Assembly: GCA_025677825.1 (NCBI GenBank)
Contig: JAIXMO010000012.1
Location: 496,001 to 560,000 of the forward strand
Direction of reading: 5' to 3'
DNA: 64,000 bases
Source: Helicostylum pulchrum
Taxonomy: Eukaryota > Mucoromycota > Mucoromycetes > Mucorales > Mucoraceae
Position numbers and translations under genes: made by a program. The notes beneath the pieces are model-generated. The model made no database searches. It was not told the DNA's origin and saw only the letters and a list, made by a program, of their open reading frames with translations. Of this stretch, positions 44,411-57,600 are shown in pieces. The first letter of the stretch is position 1. Every line of letters starts with the position of its first letter.

Positions 44411-46476
44411 ATGGGAGGGTAAGTTAACCGAGTTTAAGCTTTTTTAAGTTTATTTTTGCTAACTTTTTTTTTCTTTTTCTTTTTTTCTTCAGAGTTACAA
44501 TTGCACACCAACCTGAAATCTCCACTGACGATAATTTCTCTAGTGGTTTTCCCGCAAATATGAAGTTAGACGCTTCTAACCAAGTAGTTGATAACGAACA
44601 ATTTAATCAACTATTAACAACAACAGGCCAGTGGCCAACAGACCTTCCAGTAGAAGATTTAACTGGCGAAGTTCAAGATTTAATGATGAGGTACAGAAAA
44701 AAAAAAAATTTTTTCACTGTCCTGCATTCAAATATTAACTTTTTTCTCTTCTTTTTTTTTGTGTTACCAGAGAATCAATGAATTCTTGGCTTCAACCATG
44801 GATGGGAGAAAATGCGGCTTGTCTTGCTGAGTTTGATGCACAAATGTATGCTCAATCTATCCAACTTGAAGATTTATTTGGTCAAGATCAACTTAACTTT
44901 ACACAAGATATGAGCCAAGCTGGTTTCTATGATGAATTATCTTTTGGTAAAATAATATTGATCTCAAAGAAAGAAAAAACAGAGCCTGTGTTTTATTAAC
45001 TCCCCATAACCCTTAGCTCATGATTCTTCTTCACCTGAAATGAGTGCACCTACTTCTTCAGCTTCTTCACCATCTGATAGCTCGGCTCAAATTAGTCCCA
45101 TGGTACAACCTGCTACTGGTATTCTTATTGATGAACCTCTTTTGGAACAGTTGAACGTTACCGAGGAATCTCCAGTTAAGCTTGACGAACCTATAGAATT
45201 AGTACAGCATCATGAACCTTTAGTAGAAACTATTGAACAACCTACAGAGGTCATCAACAACGCTGCTTTAAAGCGTAGAAGAGGTTCTAGTAGCTCAGAT
45301 GAATCAAGTGATGATGGTTCATCCTCTGAAGAAGAATCTGATTCTGAAGAAGAAACTACTGTCATTCCTACAACTGTTGCAAACATGAATAGTCGTCGCA
45401 GAGGTAGTTATTCCTCTTCTGACGATTCTGAATCCGATGCTGAGCCTATCCATCGTCGTTCTCGTGCCTCTTCACCTTCTGGTAGCCCATATGCATTTAT
45501 GCATAAGCGTCAAATCGAGGAAACATTGTTAGATCGTATCACAAACCAACTCAATCCTGAGAAGCTTCCTGGTATCTTACCTATTTTATCATCTGAAAAG
45601 GCTAGTAATCAACAAGAAGACGAAGTTGAAATTGATTTATCGTGTCTGGCACGCGAGCAATTGGTTCAAGTTTTATCTTATGTTGATGCTTGTATTTTAG
45701 AGCAAAACGGCGGTCCTGCTGTTAACGTTGATAATTATATTACCAAGAAACCTACCAAGAAGGGTCCTCGTACTCGTCCTGCATTACACGTTGAAAATGA
45801 AGAAGAAGGACAATCACAACCACAACCAAAGAACCGTCGCCCTGCTAGTAAACCTAGAAGCCGTAAACCTTGTAAACCAAGAACTCAATCACGTTCTGAA
45901 TTAACTGAGGATCTTGATGCTGATTCTTCCTCTTCTGAATCTGTTGAGTATGAAACAATGGCTAGTTCCAAGAATGGTTCATCTAACAACGGTCCTATGT
46001 CCATGGCTTCTCTTTCAAAGAAGAATACAAGTGGTGCTCCATTACCAAATAAAGTCAAGGGTGGTCGTAGAAAGCCTAGTAGTAACGCTGCTAGCAAGCC
46101 TGTCAAGAAACAAAACCGTCGTAAGGGTGATGATGATGCGCTTGTTACTTCATCGGTGAATGTATTCCAAGACCCTGATAGCATAGCAATTTCAAGACCC
46201 AAGAGACGTGCAGCTATTCATAAGCGTCGTTTATTAGAAGAGATGCTTGCACCTTCAGATAATGAGGCAGAAGAGGATAGTGAAGATAGTGTGCTGGTTG
46301 TTTATAGTGATGAACAAATGGATCTCGACGTTGTAGATAACCAAACAATTATGCATCAAGAGCCTGTTCCAGTACAATTAATATCCAATGAATCCGAAGT
46401 GGTGGCAATAGCAACAGCAAGAACTGACACTGAAGATTGTGAAGATACCGATGAAGATATTGATATCATGTGCTAA
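44411..46476 (+). CDS. Ser/acid-rich, probably nuclear protein of unknown function
   Basis: Four exons, 44411-44418, 44493-44690, 44771-44946 and 45017-46476, give 613 aa. The first coding exon is only 8 nt (Met-Gly-Gly part codons). The N-terminal 130 residues are acidic with aromatic pairs (DLPVEDLTGEVQDLMMR, SMNSWLQPWMG, YDELSF), which looks like an activation region. About 215-250 is Ser/Glu/Asp-rich. The best conserved-looking block is about 295-355: HKRQIEETLLDRITNQL, KLPGILPIL, then EVEIDLSCLAREQLVQVLSY. After it come several basic patches (KKPTKKGPRTRP, SKPRSRKPCKPRTQS) and an acidic tail. The composition suggests a nuclear regulator; I do not recognise the family. Confidence 0.75.
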
Positions 46477-46966
46477 TATATGGTTTATTCTTCACACCTT
46501 TTTTTTTTGTTTTATTATTCTCTTTTTTTCTCCCCTTTTTCTTTATTATATATACACAATTCATACACACACACACACACACACACACATTACTTTCCCC
46601 CCCTTTCCTCCTGTTTTTATCTTATTTCATCCCTCGCACACACACCCAAAATCAAAAGCAATATTTCCCAAACATTATATAACTGTAATCTCTTTTTGTA
46701 AACTTTATTTTTTTGACACTTTCTTTTTTTTTTATAAAGAAAATCTCACTTCCATATTATTTAGACTTTTTAGCATCATTATTTAAAAAAAATAAACTTA
46801 TTTAACAAATATAAACTTTTTTATTTGTACAGATCAATCTTTTTTTTATTCCCATAACCCCACATTTGTAATGCTTGTGTACCCTTTTAATCTCAGTATA
46901 AAATAGACAGAATGCCGATGAAGCGGATGAATTTACGCTTTTTTCTCTATATTTTTTTTGTTTAGT
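46477..46966. other. intergenic with (CA)n microsatellite
   Basis: Contains a perfect (AC)n tract at about 46564-46589 and T-rich runs. Frames across it are repeat shadows. Confidence 0.6.
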
Positions 46967-49464
46967 ATGACTAATAGTAGTTTACCTTTTATCTCTCGTC
47001 GCTCAACTGTCTATGGCACGCGTGCTATGGTCTCTAGTTCGTAAGTTACTTGCCAACATATTTCTTTTTTTTTTTAAAAATGACTTTTTGTTCATGTCGT
47101 TTTTTTTTTACTTGTATGTTACCAGTCAACCACTTGCAACTCAAGCTGGTCTTGATATCCTCAGAAAAGGTGGTAATGCTGCTGTAAGTAAAACTTAAAT
47201 CTATTAAGAAATAAAATTATTTTCTGATTAATTTATTGTATAGGATGCTGCCATTGCTGTTGGTAATGATTTTTTTATCAGGATCAATTTACATTTGTTA
47301 ACATTTTTTTTTTCTTCTTAATCGTTATCAGCTGCTGCACTCAATGTAACAGGTACAAAAAAAATATAGAGTTATGCTGGAATTGAAAAAAAAGAACTAA
47401 TCATTTCAATAACAGAGCCAGGGTCAACTGGTATTGGTGGTGATGCCTTCTGTCTCTTTTATGACACCAAGTTACGCACAGTACGAGGTCTCAACGGATC
47501 AGGAAGGTAATTTACATAATCTCGAGAGTCAAAATAAACCGATAGTTTAAACTTAAACTTTATCAACCAAAAAAATAGAACACCTGCCGCCCTCACAATG
47601 GACCATATCCGTAACAAGGCCAATGTCTCCGGTGCTTCTCTTCCTAGCGATAGTATTCACGCTATTACTGTACCCGGAGCTGCCGCTGCTTGGGTAGATA
47701 CAGTAAAAGAATTTGGATCTGGAAAAGTAGATCTTTCTACTATACTTGGCCCCGCAATTGATTTAGCAGAAAACGGGTAAAATATTTACATATTCAAAAC
47801 AATTATTCCCTTTTTTTAAATGACTTTGTATAATAGTTTTCCCGTATCACACATTTCAGCACATGGTGTATGTATAAATGATTATAGTAAAACTTTTTTT
47901 TTTACTAATTCGTGCTACTATATTAGTGGAGTAACGAGGTTAAGAAATTGGCTCAAAAAAATTCTCATCAAGAAGTGAATGAGTGGTTAATTGATAACAA
48001 GCGCGCTCCGATGGAAGGTGAGATCATGACTATTCCTTCCCTCGCCGAGTAAGATTTTTGATCTGTACTTTTTTTTTCTCTTTTAACCTTTTTTTTCAAA
48101 AAAAAAATAGAACTTTCAAGTTACTTGGTGCAGAAGGTAAGAAGGGATTTTATGAAGGACGTGTCGGTCAATCTATCATTGAGGCTATCCAATCCCGTGG
48201 AGGTTTAATGACGCCTGAAGACTTGGCCAAACACACCAGTGAGCTTATCGAACCCATTTCTATTGGTTACCATGACTGGACCGTTTGGGAAATTCCTCCT
48301 AATGGTCAAGGTATCACTACCCTTCTTGCTCTTGGTATCATTGAAGCACTTGAAGAATCTGGTCAAGTAGATTTCAAGACAATCGAGCACAATTCTGCTG
48401 ATTATATTCATATTATCACCGAGGCTCTACGCATTGCTTTTGCTGACACTAGATATTATGTTACTGATCCTCAAGTAGAGCATGTACCTACGGAGCATCT
48501 CTTAAGCAAGGTAAATACATACATGACGCCATTTGTTCTATACGGTACTGATACTTAGCAAACCCCTCACATTAGGAGTATCTTAGAGAACGTTCAAAGT
48601 TAGTTGACTTGAATCATAGAAACAATGATATTCATAAAGGATACCCCGAAAAGAACGGTAATACAGTCTACTTTTCTGTTGTAGATGAAGAAGGAAACGC
48701 CTGTAGTTTCATTGTAAGTTTTTTATTTCTTAAATATCGATTATATAATAACCCAATTTTTTTTTTTCAACTGTAGAATTCTACTTTTATGCATTTCGGT
48801 GTAAGTTTATATTTACTTCAATGATTACCTTTTTGTAACTTTTTTTTTAGTCTCATATTATTGCTGATAACACTGGTGTAGTTTTACATAATCGTGGTTG
48901 CAATTTTGTATTGATTGAAGATCATCCCAACTGTCTCGGTGCTAGTAAGAGACCCTACCATACTATTATTCCTTCTATGATCACACGTAAAAATGGTGAT
49001 GGTCATGATCTCGAAGCTTGTTTCGGAGGTAAAATATTAAATTCACGTATCCAGTATTTCCAACTAATCTCAAACAAAAAATAGTAATGGGTGCCTTTAT
49101 GCAACCTCAAGGTCAAGTTCAAGTAATTTTGAATATGAAGCACTACCAATCAAATCCTCAGCATGCTCTCGATCTTCCTAGGCTCTGTGTTGCTCCTCCA
49201 AAAGGAAGCCCCGGGCTAGTAGGTGGTGCCTATTCATTTACAGAAGTTAAGCATTCTGTTATCTACGTAGAGGACGGTGTGACAGACGAGGCAATTGCAG
49301 GACTTGAATCAAAGGGACATGTCTGTTACCATCTTCACAATTATGAACGTAATATGTTTGGTCGTGGTCAAATTATTCGTTCAAGCGTTGATGCTAGAAC
49401 TGGACATCGTGTGCTTTCTGCTGGTAGTGATCCAAGAGGTGATGGACAAGCCTGCGGCTGGTAA
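46967..49464 (+). CDS. gamma-glutamyltranspeptidase family hydrolase (YwrD-like)
   Basis: Thirteen exons (46967-47040, 47126-47183, 47244-47262, 47332-47352, 47416-47506, 47579-47776, 47837-47867, 47927-48048, 48111-48510, 48576-48713, 48777-48800, 48851-49028, 49085-49464) give 577 aa. Visible: [29 protein letters not shown] start, [12 protein letters not shown], the large-subunit GLNGSGR loop, ETFKLLG...FYEGRVG, and the nucleophile region [10 protein letters not shown], where Thr368 should become the new N-terminus after self-cleavage, followed by SFINSTF. The C-terminus has [13 protein letters not shown] and GRGQII. It hydrolyses or transfers gamma-glutamyl groups such as from glutathione. 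No signal peptide is seen, unlike classical GGT, so it is nearer to the cytosolic bacterial type. Three exons are under 25 nt. Confidence 0.93.
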
Positions 49465-49749
49465 TCTTACTTTTTGTAATAAACATTGCCCTTATTTTTA
49501 AAGAAAGACATATCAAGTCTTAGTTTTACCCCTTTCACTTAATGATAAAAAAAAAAAAAAAACGAGAAAAGGGAGAGGGACACATACACGCAAAACACAT
49601 ATACAAGTCTCCATGCCTTCACTTAGAACAAAATAAAATAATGAAATATATATTTTTTTTGGGGTAATTTTCTTTTTTTTTATATATAACGTATCGTCAG
49701 TCTTTATTTGGAATACGAATAAGTTGTGTTAGATTGGCATTGAAAGAAT

Positions 49750-50522
49750 TTACTTCTTCTATAAAATCGAAAAAAAATTATGTTAGTAAAGCTGTCGACA
49801 AATAAAAATTAGTTTAATCTTACCTTGCTAGCCTCCTCCTCAGCCTTATCACGAGCACGCTTATCACGGGCACCGAGAGTACGGGCAGCGGAACGAGCAT
49901 AACGGAGAGTCATGTAAGCGTTCTTGGTCTTCTCATCAGCAGTGATAGCACGAGCTTCAGGACCAGCAGCGGCTTGCTCAACAGGGAAGAGAGCACCGCG
50001 GAATTGGACAGCAGAAGCGACTTCAGCAGCCTCGGAATCACCCTTCTTGGGAGTACCAGCCTTACGGGGGAAAACGATGAGCTTAGCCTTGTAAGCCTTC
50101 AAGCGTTGAACGTTAAGTTCAAGAGACTCGTTGGACTTGTTGCGACGACGGTGGTCAACAGCAATACCAATGGAGCGAGCTTCCTTCTTAGGGACACCAG
50201 CTTCCTATTTATTCCCAAAAGAAAAATATTTTTTTTTTAGTCATGTCTTTAAATTTTATAATTTATAATTTCTTACCTTGAGTTCCTCAAGAGTGAAACC
50301 ACGACCGGATCTCAACTTCATGTTGTAACGGACAGTGGGACAACGGACAGCGGGACGGAGGAGACCGTCAATAGGTCTGGGAGCAATACGACCGGCCTTT
50401 TGGACACGTGCGATTCTTCTAGACTTCTTGCGACCGGCTTGATCGAACCAAGTCTTAACACGACGGTCCCATTGCTTGCGGAAATGCTGGTTAGGCAATT
50501 GATTGTTGTGCTTCAAAACCAT
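49750..50522 (-). CDS. RPL13: 60S ribosomal protein eL13
   Basis: Three exons, 50522-50277, 50204-49824 and 49758-49750, give 211 aa. It starts [18 protein letters not shown] and contains [49 protein letters not shown] and [14 protein letters not shown], all standard eL13. The last exon is a 9-nt micro-exon coding only Lys-Lys-stop, giving the KKK end that yeast L13 also has. Codon use is GC-richer (CGT, AAG, GCC) than in neighbours, as expected for a highly expressed gene. Cytosolic large subunit, near the peptide exit side. Confidence 0.97.
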
Positions 50523-53500
50523 GGTCTGTTAATATCGAAATAATAGTTTATGTTGGATAAATTGAATTGTTATTGAATGAGAAATAAATATAGAAAAAAA
50601 AGTTGAAGGTTAGTTTTTTTGGATCTTTTTTTTTCTTTTTTTTTCGGTCATCCAAGATTATAGTCCATTGAATACTCTTTATACTGATGGATTATCCTTG
50701 GATGTATTCGATTTTGTTCATACGTACGTAAGGATTACCGTTGAGGGGGAAAGAGAAAGACTAGACTTGGGCATGCTGTTCGAAACACCAAAACGTTATT
50801 TTTGAATCACCGATCTCAACTTCCTGCACGCCGGACATAATCATGTGATCTGCGTATCGGTTTGACCGGACCGGACAATAATAATTTATTTGACAGGTAC
50901 CAAGTTCTGCTTTACCTGGATAAGAGGTTTAGCATTCAACGGACGACCGAAGTTGACTGTTTTATTCTCTTGAAGAGGGGATATTATAAGAAAAACCGAG
51001 ATTCCATAAAATATTGTAAGTCTGTAAGCCCGCAGGACGATGAAGAGAAGGCCTGGCGAAGCCTGTCTAGATCTGCTAGTCTCTTTTGAATACTCTAAAA
51101 GATAATAAACATTTTTATCCAGTCTCACGGTATTTATCTTTCTTTCTTTATTATCTTATATTTCTCTTAAACTCCATTTACCACAATGTCTTTATTATAT
51201 TATTGATAACTGGTACAATTGTATTTTGGCAACGAGAAAGGAATATCGTAATATCGCTCACACAAGTTGATAAGAGCAAGACAATTATAAATAGATATAG
51301 TCTGGTATAAATACAGTAAACTTTTTTCTATGTACCAGAATGTTCCATTATCTTACTGGTAGCATTGCTACATACTTGTAAACTACGCCGTTGATAAGTG
51401 CCTTTAAATTTTTATCTTATAATTACATTATTATGAATGATTGTTTACTTATGGCTGTATTAGAAATTATATTATTGTAATATGAAATACTATATCTGCT
51501 GTTTATTAGAATATTACATTTCATATTATCACTTGGAATAAGTATCAAAATAAATAAATAAAAAATGCTTGTTCTTGTTAGTTACAGGATATAAATATTA
51601 TTACCCTAAAAAATGCGACTAAAATAAATTATATTCAGCACCATTATGGACAATACACTTTAAAAAAAACGATCGACAGAATATGGGTGTTGATTATTAC
51701 AAGTAAATAGAGAAGGTAGAATGATACTTAAAATAAAAATCTTTATTGAACAAAAATAAATACTAACAAAAAAATTTACTCTTCTTAGTTCACAAAATAA
51801 AAATATTTTGCTACTAACAGGACAACAGCCACGAGAAGGCGAGAGTACTTCTGGTCCCAAAAGGTATGGTAGATCAATTTCACCAGTAGAATAAACTACA
51901 TCACAAAAAGAAACTACGTCTCAAAAAATGCATATTCTTACTTTCCAATCCGATGACCAACCCAAAATTACGAGCACAAAGGATTTTTCAGTAAGGACTC
52001 TAAGTCAGAGGCACGAGGCGGGCATAAATGTCGGCACACGAGATTCCTCCAGCCCAACCAGCAAACCGATATCCATCAACTACGTTTTTCCATTACAGAA
52101 AAAGAGAAGATGATTAAGGATGATACCGTATGACACAGCTAAAGAACCGCACCAGTTTCCCGTCGAATGCATTGAGATTCCAGTATAAAAAACGGCCCGC
52201 AAGGATAGTGTCAGAATGTAGCCACCAGGTAAACTGTAAGAGTGAATTCAATCTTGGCAGGAAAAAAAACAGTCTAGTTTGTTAGATATCTTTCTGTCTC
52301 GTAACTTGTAACTCGAAGAAATAAGAAAATGCCACATGCAATGTTAAAGCCAGGTCTGGTCCCAAGTCCAATGGTACGACAAAGGAATTTTGTTTTCTTA
52401 AATCTCAATCCCATTTATACACTACCTTGGGACAACTTCAAAAGTAATTTACTATACAAAAAAAAAAGAGTTAATGTCAAGGAAGATAATAAAATAAGAG
52501 TATATTTACCTAAACAAGATCAGTGAAGACGCGTTCAATAAACCAAGTAAATACTAAAAAGCTGCCACTACAAAAACAAAACATATATATCCCAAATGGT
52601 GTGCCATGTTTTTGAGAAAGCTGTTCCTGGTGCTGTTGAAGCATCCAGACACAAGAGACAAAGAGAGAGGGTTTTAAGGCCCCACACTACAGACTGGCCA
52701 CCTTGAAGATCTTGGACGTGTAATTTATACCGAATATGCAGCAAAAGAGAAATGAAGAGCTTTTTTTTTCTGTCTACTTCCGGTTTAAATAGGCCGTGGT
52801 AAGCGTGAAAGCTAATAAATGCGTCATAGATAAAGTGGTATTCAATCAACTTTTTCTATTTTTAATTAAATTGATTTCAAGATTTTTAAAAGTCGTCAGA
52901 AGAGATATATGCAATAAAAAAAGGGGAGAATTCTTGGTAAGTTCACGTTCTAGTTATTTACAAGTTCAGTAAAAAAAAAAAAAAAAAAGTGTGACAGATC
53001 ACTTTTCACGTACGTACCTTTACGGATACCAGTCTCTCTAAGAAGGGCTCGTATAAGTTATTAAGAAAATGATAAGTGAAGAAGAAGAAAAAGACACAAA
53101 AAAAAATGAAATAAGTGATAAAATAGAGCTCACTTTTACTAGTGTGATATTTACACATTATGTCGTATTATACCGGTATTTATTTCGTACACTCGTACTT
53201 ATTGGTTAATCATTTTTATATACGTAATAGGTACCCTCCAACTTGATTCATCCAAGTTCCTTATTATGCGAATAAAGAGCAAGTTGAACGCGAGAAAAAA
53301 AAATTATGTCGCACTTTTTTTTTCGTGCGAGTATAAATCGAACGTGTTCCAAAAAAAAAAGGGAAAAATAACTAGACGCCCGTTTGGAAAGGTTACAATG
53401 AGTGTCGAATTCAAAGAAAAATATATTTCGTTTGTGATAAAATGGCAGTACGTACGACTTAACCAAATATAGTTACAGATTCAACATAATAATCAATAAT

Positions 53501-53665
53501 TTTATTTGTTAGATGTTTGTCTTACAATTAGGCACCTTTCGTTGATCTGATGATGTATTTATTTCAGGTTCAATACAAGTACGTATGTATATGGCGCTTG
53601 CAAAAAAAAAAAAAGTTTATTATAAAAAAAAAAGAAATTCTATTTGTATTTACAATCTATAATCT
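50523..53665. other. long intergenic stretch with possible element debris
   Basis: Right of the eL13 start is its promoter region (T-rich, about 50600-50660). Beyond that, only two frames draw attention: 51820-52110 (+), interrupted, with a Thr/Ser/Gln-rich reading, and 52849-52568 (-), 93 codons, with HAYHGLFKPEVD and QDLQGGQSVVWGLK. Both look like old element pieces, but no family is recognised. A 6-bp stem with a 9-base T loop (TCGCAC...GTGCGA) lies at 53309-53330. Several A or T runs follow. Confidence 0.45.
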
Positions 53666-54651
53666 TTAATCCTGTAATGGCTTTTTAAATTTTCCTTGTA
53701 CAAAAATTCTATCAATTCTCATTTCGAGACTTCTGTTGGTTGTTTCACGATATACATATTGACATTCTTGGGTACTAAACCCTTCATCCTCAAATCTAGC
53801 TTGTAATTCTTCTTTTGAAAAGAAATAACTCATGGTACCATCATGTCGTACGTAAAAGTTGTTCTCTAAACGTTTATCTGAAGACTTGCTGAATTTGATT
53901 TGTGCTTCATCATAAATACCATAATCACGGAAGATAATAAGTCCTCCTGGTTTCAAAACACTGTAGATGTTTTTGATGGCAATATCCATTTTCTCGGGAG
54001 GAATGGCAGAGAATACAAAAATGGCAGAAACCTTTATACATATTTACTATTAGTCTCTGTATCTTTTTTTTTTTACATTTAAAGTATTTTCCTTACAATA
54101 TCAAGACTGTTTTCGGGGATGTTATCGGTCAACTTATCAGCAGTAAGATCACAAACAAATGCTTTACAGCGAGTTTCATCATAACTTTCATTTGACTTTA
54201 CCATATCAATAGCACGCTTAGAAAAATCACAAGCGTACATGAATAAAGAAGGGTTATCGGCTAACAAAGGGAAAACAAAATTACCAACACCACAGCCAAC
54301 TTCTAAACATTTTTGTTCTTTTGACTGATCTGCAAGTTCAGGAAATTCACGATCTGTCCAATGACGATCTAAATCAATAAAGAATAAACACATGTAGTAG
54401 ATCAGTGCCATGAAATAAAATTCAAACATGTAAATCTAACCTTTAAAAAACTTTGTAGTATTGCGTTTATAAAAGAGATCCCAGTTTTTGGCAGCTTCTT
54501 TCTTATATTTGGTGTTCCAAAAAGTAGGAACTTCGGTGTTATCTTTTGAAATGATCTCTTGAGCTCTTTCGACGAGTTGATTTAAACGATCGTCATCAAT
54601 AAAAATTCGAGCTCCATCGTCTCTACTCTTGGGTTGTGTCGAATCACCCAT
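53666..54651 (-). CDS. METTL2/METTL6-type tRNA m3C32 methyltransferase
   Basis: Three exons, 54651-54441, 54368-54097 and 54031-53666, give 282 aa. The family start AAKNWDLFYKRNTTKFF is followed by KDRHWTDREFPEL, the SAM motif LEVGCGVGNFVFPLL, the motif II region YACDFSKRAIDMVK, a CDLTADKL segment, VFSAIPPEKM, LKPGGLIIFRDYG, NFYVRHDGTMSYFF and the ending RIFVQGKFKKP. All are diagnostic of the Trm140/METTL2-METTL6 group that makes 3-methylcytosine at position 32 of Thr and Ser tRNAs. The tail with TNRSLEMR is nearer to METTL2/Trm140, but the short N-terminus also fits METTL6/Trm141. It has no actin-binding extension. The frame is open slightly upstream from a TTG; the ATG at 54651 was chosen. 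Confidence 0.94.
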
Positions 54652-57600
54652 ATTGTGTGTATTGTGTAGCAACAAAATAAAAAAATAATTTTTTTAACTG
54701 AGGCTTACTTCAAGCCATAAAATTAAACTTCAGACAACTTTTCATGTAAGAAATCAAGTATCTCGAAGATGTTTTAAAGTATGTTATGTCTTTAGCCGTT
54801 TCACTCTATCTGATTCTACGTGCTTCATAACTCTATTACTAGCTATCTTCAATTAATTCAGTTTTTTTTTTAAAAGAATGAAGAAATCGAAGTTATTAAT
54901 GCTTATCAGATCTACTCTATTCGTAACTCGCAGAGGCTCCTACTTTTATCAAATCGGCTGCAGACATTACTATTTGTTTATTTCGACAGTACACGATAAC
55001 AGATGATGTTGTAAGTTAGAAAAGCAATCGATACTCGGCTGCTTTATATCTGTATCGAAACTAGTAATAGGTGCTTATTTTTTTTTAATGTCGACACACT
55101 TTTCTGCGTATCTTGCTGAAAAAAATAGAGATAACGTTTATTATAAATATCACGTTCTTGGTGTCACCGCTGTACTTTACAAAGAGCTATGGTTACCTTG
55201 CAGCAATTTTTGATTCAGTCTTAATAGACATTGTCAAATATAGAAAATCAAATGTACTACGTATTATGATTATACAGCTTTAACAAGTTTTTAGTCCTAA
55301 TTTTTCTTTTTCTATTATACATGAAGTTTGTTGTTGTGATTACAACATTAAAAAGATTATAGTCTACGCAATAACATGGTGTTACAAAGTGTCTTAGAAA
55401 TATGTACAAAATATGTCATATACTTTGGAACGGAGAGGTTGCGAGTAAAAAAAAAAAAAAATGCTTACGATATCTTACTTTTTTTTTTGTGAGGAACGTG
55501 ATCTGAAGACCCCAACTTCTAATTAGAAATCCCTACTATCAAATATGGTTTACCCTCACCCTTCAGGACTTAAATATTTTACAAGCCAAGGATTTCTAAA
55601 AAGGTTGCCGACTTTTCTTGAAAGTACTCTATTAAAAGCCCGTACCTTCCGTGTTTTTACGTTTGTTTGTAGACGTACTTTTTTTTTTACTTTAGAAACC
55701 CAAATCATGCCGAAAAAAAAAGGGTTCAACTGATTTTAAGATTAACGGATAGAGTTTTACATTATTCATCCCGATAAAAAGAAATTATAATGAAAATCCG
55801 ATCCCCATTAAATATGTACTCTACTCCAATAATAGAAAATGTGAGTCCCCCGTTTACACCCATAAAATTGTATATAAAAAACAAATGCCTTGAAAGATAT
55901 AATTTACAAATTCTCAGATGTTTAGTAAAAATTGAACACCGGCGGTATGCGAATAAGTCTAGCTGAGTTTACTGTTATTTTGCTCCGAATTATAGCGTAA
56001 TCATTGAAAAAGGTTAATGGTGCGATAGACTGTGAGTATACAATAGTGTTTTAAGAAAAATACGCTTTAAATATTGTAATACTAAGTTTTGATAATCTAG
56101 CTATTAGTTTTAAATATATTATGAGAGGGTTAGAACTAGGTCTCCCAACTAAGTACTATCCTCAGAACGGCTCCAGGTACAATACTCCAGTAAAGAGTTA
56201 AGTATAAAATGCATTCGATATTAAACCATATTCAAACATACAGTTAATAGAGTGTAAAAATCCTTGATTTGAATTTAGACATGTGTTTAATTGAAATAAG
56301 ACAAAAACAAAACAATGGGTAGTCTTGTATTAAGTACTAAACGAAGGAAAAAAAAAGGTTAAGAGTTTACGAATAACTTTAAATGATGTAATTTTTCCAG
56401 AACATTGTATACCTAAGCTTGAAATTGCTCACAAAACCTAGCTTCATATAAATGGGTAAACGCGTTTGCTTTATATGAATTAAGAGCGTTTGTGTATTAT
56501 TGAACTCAGCTTATTCTGGAGGTGAATTAAGAAGGTCTGAAGGTCCGATTTTTTTTTGAAAAAGTTAGAAAGCAACGTACAAAGCATATGCAACTAAAGT
56601 GTCGAACCATTATATATTTAAAGTACTACATATAAAAAAGTTGAATAATATACATTAACTTTTTATATGTTTAGTGTATCAGTGCGTTTGAGCAATAATT
56701 TATATGTATATGTATCCTCAGTAGGTTAAATAAAAGTATTAAACCATTGTATAGCTTTTCAGTCATTTTTATGAAATAAATCAACGCTTTTACTACAAGG
56801 TCTTTTTATTCTTGGTTGCATACATGTGAAACAAAAAAAAACGAGATAGGCCCTGTCCGAAGATCTTACATAAACATCTCTATACAGTGCGGGTTCAGAA
56901 ATATGACGATAATATAATTTTTGGTTATTGTATACGGTGTATTGGCCCTGTAACCTACTTAACTTGACGTATGAGGCTACCTTTATTTTATTCATATTCC
57001 AGTTTACCTTTTCTTTATTTAAATAAAGTCCCACCTCTACGAGTATATGTAGCTACTAGGTTAATAAAAACATAAGTTACCATTTATTTTTTCGCAAGCC
57101 CCAAATTTCATAGGTTCGACTTATAACTGTAGGTTTATTCAATTTTATTTTTGGCTATTTATAATAACAGCGTGTAATAAAATAGCATTATACTAGGTTT
57201 TTATTGCTTCTTCTTTTCGTATTTAGCGAACGCAGCTCTAAGACTGTTGGAGTTTTTATAGCACCATGGCAGCATAATGAATATACGATATAAACTCTAT
57301 TAAAAAGTACATATATGAAAAAAATAATACTTACGGGTGGTATGCATTGTAATAAAGATAAAGAGGAAGAAAAAGTGATTTATCTAACTATTCTAAAGAA
57401 ACAAATAAATACGTCTTGCGCTGATAAAATGGAGGGTCACTTTTATTCGTGTGATCTATTTCATAGTTTTCACGTAACAAAAAAGCAAATTGGTGTCAGT
57501 AGATGTCTTCACCTTATAGCACTAATAATGTGTAAATAAATCTTGGTTGTTAGATGTCTGTCGTTTATTCAAGCTTTATGATAGGCTAAATTACCTTTTT

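Noticed and set aside
57100..57125. GGTTCGA-like tRNA T-loop string
   Set aside because: No acceptor stem, anticodon arm or A box can be folded around it; the same holds for the TCGAACC strings near 24620, 48246 and 56600.
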